14,679 nt of DNA from Zygnema cylindricum (taxonomy: Eukaryota; Streptophyta; Zygnematophyceae; Zygnematales; Zygnemataceae), in contig JBBHKE010002086.1 in assembly GCA_037447655.1 (NCBI GenBank), positions 1 through 14,679 on the forward strand, written 5' to 3'. Positions 8,798 to 14,679 of this stretch are shown piece after piece; positions within the stretch are counted from its first letter, which is position 1; each line of letters opens with the position of its first letter. Made by a program: the position numbers and the translations under genes. A model generated the notes under the pieces. That model ran no database searches. It saw only the letters and a program-made list of their open reading frames with translations, and was not told where the DNA came from.

Positions 8798-8808
8798 CCA
8801 CCCCTCAC
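8798..8808 (-). other. TRIM polypurine tract
   Basis: The minus strand reads GTGAGGGGTGG immediately before the 3' LTR start TGTTGAATT. In LTR elements this site primes plus-strand DNA synthesis. It is short and has two T interruptions. Confidence 0.6.
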
Positions 8809-8841
8809 GAGGAGGCCAATTAATCTATCCAAAATCTGTTT

Positions 8842-8854
8842 GGCTTTGAAACCA
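8842..8854 (-). other. TRIM primer-binding site (initiator Met tRNA type)
   Basis: The minus strand reads TGGTTTCAAAGCC, abutting the 5' LTR end CCAACA with no spacer. It differs at two positions from the complement of the plant initiator tRNA-Met 3' end, TGGTATCAGAGCC, where minus-strand synthesis would start. Confidence 0.75.
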
Positions 8855-9065
8855 TGTTGGATTTTCGCGAAATTCGGGATTCAACATGTCCCACGCTAGG
8901 GAAAAATGAGAGACCTTTCACTAAATTGTTGAACACACTAACGACAGTGCCACCATTACTATATTGAACCTGGCGGGTCCATACACATTTCTTTCAAACG
9001 ACTTTTCGTATGGACTTACCATATTGTACCCCGTATTGAGCCGGCATCAACGTGCCAATTCAACA
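8855..9065 (-). repeat. TRIM 5' LTR (211 bp), B box missing
   Basis: Read on the minus strand it runs from TGTTGAATTGGCA to AAAATCCAACA. It shares blocks with the 3' LTR along its length (TTCGCGAAA, CATGTCCCA, ACCTTTCACT, GTATTGA, TGCCAATTCAACA). The TTCGAGCC segment is replaced by a short A/T run. Confidence 0.8.
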
Positions 9066-9416
9066 AGCACTGAACAAACAACAACGTAGGCTACCGTATA
9101 ACCGTATATAAGACAGTGCTATCAAACAATAGATAGAAAGCGCAGTCAAACACAGTACATTCAAAGTACTGCTAAAACAAGCAAGCAAGCAAGCAGGCAG
9201 GCAAATGCATGTAAAACAATTAAATTTTTAAAAAAATCATCAACTTGTATTTCTTATCACTCAATTGATAAGAGGCACAATGGGCAACGTTGAGAGAGCA
9301 TAATTTTGTAATTCTTATTTCAGTCTATTGATTGAGATTTGTCTTTGGTGAGTTGGTTGTTCATATTAATCAATACGGGTTGACTTTTGCAAGTTCTCCT
9401 ATGGCTGATGAAGAAT
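9066..9416. other. No gene; short CAAG-type microsatellite
   Basis: AT-rich spacer. 9178-9204 is a small imperfect tetranucleotide tract (CAAG then CAGG units). AGCACTG at 9066 and CAGTGCT near 9113 form a 7-bp inverted pair. AGTACATTCAAAGT at 9154-9167 repeats a 14-mer found at 8545-8558, just outside the other end of the TRIM. Confidence 0.55.
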
Positions 9417-10024
<608 letters not shown>

Positions 10025-10154
10025 TTACTTACTAATCATATATACCTCCCACAATGGTGCAATAGAAGTATTCAGAGGGGCACACAAATTTGGGCCATCG
10101 GCCACAGCTCACGAGATTGTTGCGGAAGGCCAAGAGAGCAACCCCTAGGGAACA

Positions 10155-10416
10155 AAAGGGGGGGGAGGAGGTGAGGGAGAAAGAGGGGGAGGGAGAGGGA
10201 AAGGGAGAGGGAGAGGGAGAGGGAGAGGTAGAGGTAGAGGGAGGGGGGGGGGGAAGTGAGAGGGGGGAGGTGGATGGAAAGAGGGAGGAGGAGAGGGAGA
10301 GGGAGAGGGAGAGGGGAAGGGAGAGTGAGAGGGAGAGGGAGAGGCAGAGTGAGGGGGTGGGGAGAGGGGAGAGGGAGAGGGAGAGGGAGAGGGAGAGGGA
10401 GAGGAGAGAGAGAGAT
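10155..10416. repeat. Purine tract, (GGGAGA)n with long G run
   Basis: A second purine-only tract of a different type has a hexamer GGGAGA/GAGGGA period and an 11-G run at 10243-10253. Many GGG triplets at 3-nt spacing make G-quadruplex or triplex formation possible. The minus-strand frame 10145-10711 is a serine-proline dipeptide artefact of this tract. The 130 bp between the two purine tracts are ordinary sequence with nothing recognisable. Confidence 0.92.
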
Positions 10417-10729
10417 AGCGCAATGCTATTTGTTGTGTAGCGTGTTTCGACCCACTTTTGCGTCCTTCCAGCTCATCTTCAACTTTTAAAAAAAAATCAC
10501 CTCGCGACGTGATTTTAAATAAAGTTCCATAATGTGAGCGAATAGGCAAGAGTTGTCGCATGTGTCGTAGTTTTTTGACATTTTTTTTGTGAGGAGTACC
10601 ATAAAAAAAAAACCCATTGCACGTTTCCAACCTGTCCTGTCTTTTTTCCCGTGTCTTTTTTTCCGTACAGGGGCTGTGGAGGGGTCTCAACTGACAGACG
10701 CCATTTCGCAAAAGGGAAATCAGTGAAAG

Positions 10730-10732
<3 letters not shown>
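10417..10732. other. No gene; one hairpin
   Basis: Short homopolymer A and T runs, no coding frame. 10493-10516 is a perfect hairpin with arms AAAATCAC and GTGATTTT around CTCGCGAC, whose centre contains the palindrome TCGCGA. Confidence 0.5.

Positions 10733-10786
<54 letters not shown>
10733..10786. repeat. (CT)27 microsatellite
   Basis: A perfect 54-bp CT run. It is the reverse complement type of the (GA)n tract 700 bp to the left. A minus-strand frame covering it (10720-11019) ends in ERER dipeptides and has no other support. Confidence 0.97.
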
Positions 10787-10789
<3 letters not shown>

Positions 10790-11044
10790 ACTACCACGTC
10801 TATCTCACAATTCTTGCAATGGATAACGTCAATAATGGTATCAAATGAATTATCTCTAAAAACGATTTCTTTTGACCATCTTTTTGGCGTATTTTGATGG
10901 TAAGGGAGAGTGAGAGAGGACAAAAAAAGCACCGGCAAACCATGGAGGAAAAGTTTACAATTTTGTGACGTCGACGCTTTCCTAATTGGCGTGGCGTGAA
11001 ATGTCACAAACCTAAACATCTACCAAACATCTACAATCACTAAA

Positions 11045-11484
11045 TGTAAAGAACGATTCACAAAGAATAGAAGAAAGACAAGATACATTGCGGAAGAAAT
11101 AGGCAGCAAGAAGAAAAAACTCCAACAAAAGACAAGTATATTTCACCGGAAGTTTTCCCCTTACAAAAAATTATTTTCCCCCAAACGACTAAGTCCTAAA
11201 TACCTTCTCACGAAACTAACAAGTACTACACAATCGCACGTTGTACAAAAGTACACGCACGAACCAATCGAAACATAGTACTACCGAAACTACATAAAGT
11301 ACGTGGTACTGTTCGAAACAAATACACCGCCGTACAGAACTAAAAGTCTGTCGTACAAATCAAACAAAATAAACCAAACTATAACTGACTAATCACACCA
11401 AGCCACACAAATCACACGCTAACTAAATAATATGTATTACGGCGCTAAACAGAACTGAGACGCCGCTTCACAAAGAACTTAACA
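11045..11484 (-). mobile_element. Probable Ty1/copia 3' LTR
   Basis: On the minus strand a polypurine tract is followed directly by TGTTAAGTTC, a normal LTR start, at 11484. The other end is less certain. TTCTTTACA, ending at 11045, would give a 440-bp LTR with TG...CA ends, a usual size for plant copia elements. The 5' LTR lies outside the window, so neither the pair nor the target-site duplication can be checked. No clear TATA box was found. The sequence contains no coding frame, as expected. Confidence 0.55.
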
Positions 11485-11498
11485 ATCCCCCTCTCTTT
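11485..11498 (-). other. Ty1/copia polypurine tract
   Basis: The minus strand reads AAAGAGAGGGGGAT immediately before the LTR start TGTTAAG and shortly after the end of the RNase H frame, the canonical position and composition. A second purine block, AAGAGGGGG, lies about 15 bp upstream on the minus strand. Confidence 0.75.
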
Positions 11499-11526
11499 GT
11501 GAAACCCCCTCTTAAACTGAAAAAAA

Positions 11527-12200
11527 TCATAGTTTAGGTCTACCCCATAGTAGGACATCATAGACCGCCGCTTTTGTTAACACATGTGCCGCCTCCTCCA
11601 ACGTCGACACGTATGAAAATTCGATTTCCTTCGCAACGACCAAATCACGTACGAAATGCCACTGTATTCGGATATGTTTTGTCAGTTTGTGAAAGACTGG
11701 ATTTTCCACAAGCGCCATCGAGCTCATGCTGTCACTGAAGACAACCAATTACAATGCCGAACTCACCGAGCATTTCCTTGAAGACAACCAATTACAATGC
11801 CGAACTCACCGAGCATTTCCTTGATCCACACAGATGCCTTTGCAGTATGACACGCTGACATATATTCTGACTCCGTGGAACTTAGCGCAACTGTAGGTTG
11901 GAGTCGCGAACTCCAAGATACTGCCGTGCCGCCCAAAATTAAAGCCTATCTTGACGTGGATTTTCCACTGTGGAATCTCCTCCCCAATCTGCGTCGCAAT
12001 AACCGTTACGCTACAAAGAGTCCCTTTTGGACGTATATATCAAACCAAAGTCGATCGTACCAACCTAATAGCGCAGTATTCATTTCACTGCCTTCTAGTG
12101 ATTCTTTTTTGGAGCATTACAATATCGACTGACAACAAAGACTGCCGCCGCAATGTCCGGACGCGTGCCTACGCTCGTGTACATTAAACTACCAACTGCT
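11527..12200 (-). pseudogene. Ty1/copia RNase H region, frame-broken
   Basis: The blocks appear in family order but in more than one frame. GSLMYTSVGTRPDIAAAV begins near 12199, then VVSRY. YCDADWGGDST with the first catalytic Asp starts at 12001. In the next frame GGTAVSWSSRLQPTVALSS leads to STESEYMSA with the catalytic Glu, ending near 11800. FSDSMSSMALVENPVFHKL and TKHIRIQWHFVRDL follow to the stop at 11527. The last open piece (11748-11527) ends ...AAHVLTKA..., the usual C terminus. A TAA interrupts the Asp block, and a 43-bp perfect tandem duplication at 11736-11821 separates the Glu block from the final part. The protein cannot be made. Position between RT and the polypurine tract fits one minus-strand element. 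Confidence 0.88.
11736..11821. repeat. Perfect 43-bp tandem duplication in RNase H
   Basis: Copies 11736-11778 and 11779-11821 are identical, and the first three bases of the unit (TGA) continue after the second copy. 43 is not a multiple of three, so it shifts the frame. Perfect identity implies it arose late, after the element was already inactive or nearly so. Confidence 0.95.
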
Positions 12201-12296
12201 TCACGTTATGGAACTGACATATTCTCTTCCTCCTCGTACTTTGTATTCTGATTTTAGGTCTAGAAGTAGACAAATGCCATTCCAAATCTCACAATT

Positions 12297-12905
12297 CTAT
12301 AGTCTGAGCTCACAAACAATTACATTCTCGGAGGACCTTATGACTTCTATCCCCAAAATGTACCTTACTTCTGTAAGATCTGTAACTTTAAAATGTATGC
12401 TAAGTTACTCTTGTAACTTTAAAATGTATGTTAAGTTACAAAATAACTTATTAATAACAGACAACGTGTCACTAATCATTTGGAAGTCATCGACATACGC
12501 AGAAAAAATAATTTGGTCGTTTCCCTCTCCTTTCACGTAAACTCCGGAATCCGAAATTGTACGAACATAACCATAATTATTAAGTACCTTATGTAGACGA
12601 AGGTACCATGTCCTCGGCGCTTGTTTTAATCCGTACAAGGATTTTCGCAGCCGCCATACCTTTCCTTCTTTTGAAGGCACACCCTCGGGCACCTTCATAT
12701 AAACCTCCTCTTATAATTCTCCATTTAAAAAGGTTGTTTCTACATCCATCTGATGTATATACTTGTTCCCATGACATAATGGCAATTATCATTCAAAGAA
12801 TCAAACTTAACAATGGGTATAAGTTCCAATAATCAATTCCTCTACTTATTTGAAACCAGCACCAATCTAGACCAATTTTTGTTTTAAATATCCATTCTTT
12901 TAAAA
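12297..12905 (-). pseudogene. Ty1/copia reverse transcriptase, C-terminal part, broken
   Basis: From about 12905 decayed sequence resembles the family start (WIFKTK, RGIDY, about 12800-12900). HQMDVETTFLNGEL follows, interrupted by a TAA at 12711-12713, then EEVYMKVPEGVPSKEG. The best-kept part is 12698-12405: RKSLYGLKQAPRTWYLRL and SAYVDDFQMISDTL, with the catalytic YVDD at 12486-12497. After a TAA at 12405-12407 the frame resumes with HFKVTDLTEVRYILGIEV and ends at 12297. A 31-bp tandem duplication lies exactly at that break. RT copies element RNA to DNA in cytoplasmic particles. The N-terminal third, and all of protease and integrase, are not visible upstream. Confidence 0.9.
12381..12439. 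repeat. 31-bp-period tandem duplication in RT
   Basis: Copies 12381-12408 and 12412-12439 share 27 of 28 bases (TGTAACTTTAAAATGTATG then C or T, then TAAGTTAC). The two copies are read in different frames on the minus strand. The in-frame TAA lies at the junction. Confidence 0.92.
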
Positions 12906-13124
12906 TTATCTCATTCATGGTTACTAAACTAATTTTGTACTTTTAACTTAAAATACATTTATGATCGACCTTGTTAGTACACCACTCTATTTAATGCAAG
13001 CGTATCAAAATAACCCTAAATAGAATAAAGAAAAAATGAATGAACTACTAAGAATAATACGGGGCGGAATTGGTGTATTTTGGTTAATAATTGGTGATGT
13101 AGCGACCGTAATTTTTTTAATGCC
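12906..13124. other. Unrecognised AT-rich spacer inside the copia element
   Basis: Copia protease and integrase should be here or near here, but no HHCC zinc finger, DD-E block or DSGA protease motif is visible in any frame. The sequence is AT-rich with stops throughout. GATGTAGCGACC at 13096-13107 partly mirrors GTAGTGGTCGC at 13322-13332 and may belong to the MITE-like unit. Confidence 0.5.
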
Positions 13125-13324
13125 ACACCTAGAATCGTTATTAGCGTTGATAAATTATTAGTGTAAAGAAAAAATTAGCGTCATTATTCTAATTTAGTAC
13201 TGGTAGACGTGGCAGATTATGGTCCACGTCCTTAAATAGTGTAGTTTATTCTATTTAAGGTATTAATGTAAAAAATTTGGGGCGCCGATATAGAGTTCAT
13301 AACGCTAATAACGATTCGCGGTGT
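13125..13324. mobile_element. MITE-like inverted-repeat unit (200 bp)
   Basis: 13125-13148 and 13301-13324 are inverted copies matching at 22 of 24 bases (core GAATCGTTATTAGCGTT on the left). Between them are two further perfect hairpins. One is at 13206-13230 (arms GACGTGG and CCACGTC). The other is at 13230-13260 (arms CCTTAAATAG and CTATTTAAGG). Each has an 11-nt loop. Size, AT-rich coding-free interior and terminal inverted repeats fit a MITE. The right side continues into TAGTG, the complement of CACTA, but the left side lacks CACTA, so the superfamily is open and no target-site duplication was identified. Confidence 0.5.
13206..13260. repeat. Two adjacent hairpins with 11-nt loops
   Basis: The first has 7-bp arms at 13206-13212 and 13224-13230, the second 10-bp arms at 13230-13239 and 13251-13260. 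Both are perfect and they share base 13230, so only one can be fully paired at a time. They sit near the centre of the MITE-like unit. Confidence 0.85.
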
Positions 13325-13377
13325 AGTGGTCGCATTTCGTCAAAGAGCGTGGCGTCCGTACAAACGTGAGAGAGGCG

Positions 13378-14679
13378 CTAAAGTCGATTATCCATTCTTT
13401 CGTTTTGCGTGTCAACAGACGACAAATCGTACGTAACACTTAGAATGGAAAAAATTGTTGGTTCGTCTTCATCGTCGTCATTTTCTTTTTCATCAACGAA
13501 GTGGCCATGGCCGCCAAATCGGCCGCCACGTCGACCGCGCCCCCCTTTATCAAATCGGCCACCGCCACGACCATTAAATCCGTCGTTGCCACCGCCACGG
13601 CCGCCGTCGCCGTCAGATATCGTGTAACATTGGGGACTAATATGTCCCCATATCCCGCAATAGTGGCATTGTTTCTCCTTTTCCAGGCAGGATGAGGACA
13701 TATGACCGGCCTTGTTGCAGCGAAAGCAGGTCACTGCAGACAGGTCTCCGGGAAAGTTTCCCCTCCTTTCGGTGCTCTTTCCCCTTCCCCTAGATCCGCC
13801 TCCTCTTCCCCTTCCCCCTCTTCCCACACGGAGAAAATTTAGATCCGCGGGTTCTTTGGAGGATGCGTTCAGAGATCCACCCGAGGCCGAAGCTTTAGGA
13901 GGACCTCCGCGATTTCTCTCGGTTGTCTAGAGGTAGTTTACGAGAAACTCATAACTCGGATTTGTTGTGCCCAAAGAATCTCCTTAAGGTAAGTAAGGTT
14001 GTCGGGTAAGGCATTGATGAGGCCAATCACCTTATCTTCCTCAATAATAATCCGACCATTATTTGAGAGTTGCTCCACAATAATATTATATGACTTGATC
14101 GCATCATCGATTGATTCGTTCAACTTGATTTTAAATTGAATAAAGTTTGTGTAAGCATATTGTCCCTTATTTTGGAGTCCCTCCACAAATTGACCTTCGA
14201 GCGCCTTCCAAAACTCATGATCGTATATCGGGTAAGGAAATGATCATGCACCGAAGCCGTGCAAGATTGCATGAGGCCGGAGATGGCCGCAAGATTTTTC
14301 TTCTTCCAAAGGCGGCGAGCCTTCGCATCGTCGATCGGCATCCTTACTTCTCCATTCACGATCTTCCAAAGGTGACGGAGAATGAGTTGTGCCTTGATAT
14401 ATTTTTTCCATATTTGATAGTTAGATCCGTTAAAGAGGATGATCTTCCCTAGCATGGAAGGGATCGGTAACTCGTCATCGGATTCATATTCAAGATCGGA
14501 GTCGTTCTTGATCACAAACTTTCCCTTTGGGAGAGCCTCTCTTAAAATATCGTCATTCTCGACCCCTCCATCCGATGCCACCTCAAAAGCATTCAAGATC
14601 GGATCCTCCTCCTCCACCTTAAACTTCCCTTTTCGATTGGCATCTGTGATCCGTTGATCTACAAGAGTGAGAAAGCCGT
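13378..14679 (-). pseudogene. Ty1/copia gag with two CCHC zinc knuckles, frameshifted
   Basis: On the minus strand the frame is open from the window edge. It contains FNGSNYQIWKKYIKAQLIL, the Gag N-terminal signature, then LWKIVNGE and RRLWKKKNLAAISGLM. Near 14225 a frameshift moves the reading to YDHEFWKALEGQFVEGLQN, followed by KIKLNESIDDAIKSYN and EEDKVIGLINALPDN, all standard copia Gag blocks. A second shift near 13970 and a TAG at 13927-13929 precede a glycine/arginine-rich stretch and two zinc knuckles. A Gly/Arg and acidic tail ends at 13378. Gag forms the particle and binds RNA. The start is outside the window, and the GTG at 14617 is not a start because the frame continues upstream. 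The protease motif expected after the knuckles is absent. Confidence 0.88.
13627..13728 (-). other. Gag zinc knuckles, CX2CX4HX4C twice
   Basis: CFRCNKAGHMSSSC (13687-13728) and CHYCGIWGHISPQC (13627-13668), seven amino acids apart, both keep all four metal ligands. Two knuckles are less usual than one in copia Gag. The RNA-binding part is thus intact while the rest is broken. Confidence 0.93.

Larger units (their letters stand above)
8561..9065 (-). mobile_element. TRIM (terminal-repeat retrotransposon in miniature), complete
   Basis: Two related terminal repeats, 8561-8797 and 8855-9065, each run from TGTTRGATTTTCGCGAAA to TGCCAATTCAACA. They have the TG...CA ends and short inverted termini of LTRs. 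Only 57 bp lie between them. On the minus strand that interior starts, directly after the 5' LTR, with TGGTTTCAAAGCC. This fits 11 of 13 bases of TGGTATCAGAGCC, the plant primer-binding site for initiator Met tRNA. It ends, directly before the 3' LTR, with purine-rich GTGAGGGGTGG. LTR, PBS, tiny coding-free interior, PPT, LTR is the TRIM layout; such elements must borrow enzymes from autonomous elements. The LTRs differ by substitutions and indels across their length, so the insertion is old. The flanking pentamers AGTCT and AGCAC do not match as a target-site duplication. Confidence 0.82.

Noticed and set aside
10145-10711. 188-codon minus-strand Ser/Pro-rich frame
   Set aside because: This is the complement of the purine hexamer tract.
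10720-11019. 99-codon minus-strand frame
   Set aside because: A third of it is ERER from the CT run, and the remainder has no domain or splice support.
11875-12792. Plus-strand and off-frame minus-strand open frames over the pol region
   Set aside because: They are shadows of the copia RT and RNase H, whose motifs are read on the minus strand.
13409-13930. Proline- and alanine-rich plus-strand frames
   Set aside because: They are antisense to the Gly/Arg-rich part of gag, which carries the zinc knuckles on the minus strand.

Overview
This window looks like nuclear DNA of a land plant, in an intergenic or long-intron region rich in degraded retroelements and simple repeats. The evidence is several decayed Ty1/copia retrotransposon pieces with plant-type gag, reverse transcriptase (RT) and RNase H motifs. 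There is also a miniature LTR element (TRIM) whose primer-binding site resembles the initiator-Met tRNA complement usual in plant elements. The species cannot be told from the sequence. No intact protein-coding gene is visible, and the longest open frames are almost all translations of simple repeats.

Layout. 56-266 is a degenerate 11-bp minisatellite. 849-1142 is the only candidate host exon: an open 294-nt frame with plausible splice sites at both ends and no recognised product. 1664-1859 is a 98-bp unit in two tandem copies. 2081-2925 is a large octamer minisatellite (TTCAATGG / TTTAATGG) with higher-order structure. 2926-4907 is featureless. 4908-5420 is an A-rich low-complexity block between two 50-bp direct repeats. 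6690-7257 (+) is a dead copia RNase H domain. It meets a dead copia gag fragment on the other strand (7300-7705), and a repeated 15-mer brackets the gag piece. 8561-9065 is a complete but diverged TRIM read on the minus strand: LTR, primer-binding site, 57-bp interior, polypurine tract, LTR. One of its LTRs carries a tRNA-shaped segment. 9417-10416 is a long purine landscape, first (GA)n and then (GGGAGA)n, followed 320 bp later by the opposite-strand (CT)27.

The right end (11045 to the window edge) is a Ty1/copia element on the minus strand. In its own order it has gag with two zinc knuckles, then RT, RNase H, a polypurine tract and a probable 3' LTR. Protease and integrase are not visible between gag and RT. 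That gap holds only about 470 bp, including a 200-bp inverted-repeat unit that looks like a MITE. Frameshifts, in-frame stops and two short tandem duplications (31 and 43 bp) show that the element is dead.

The pieces do not form a pathway. What unites them is repeat turnover: retroelement insertion, deletion, nesting and repeated short tandem duplication. The observation most worth following is the TRIM with tRNA-like A/B-box sequence in its LTR.
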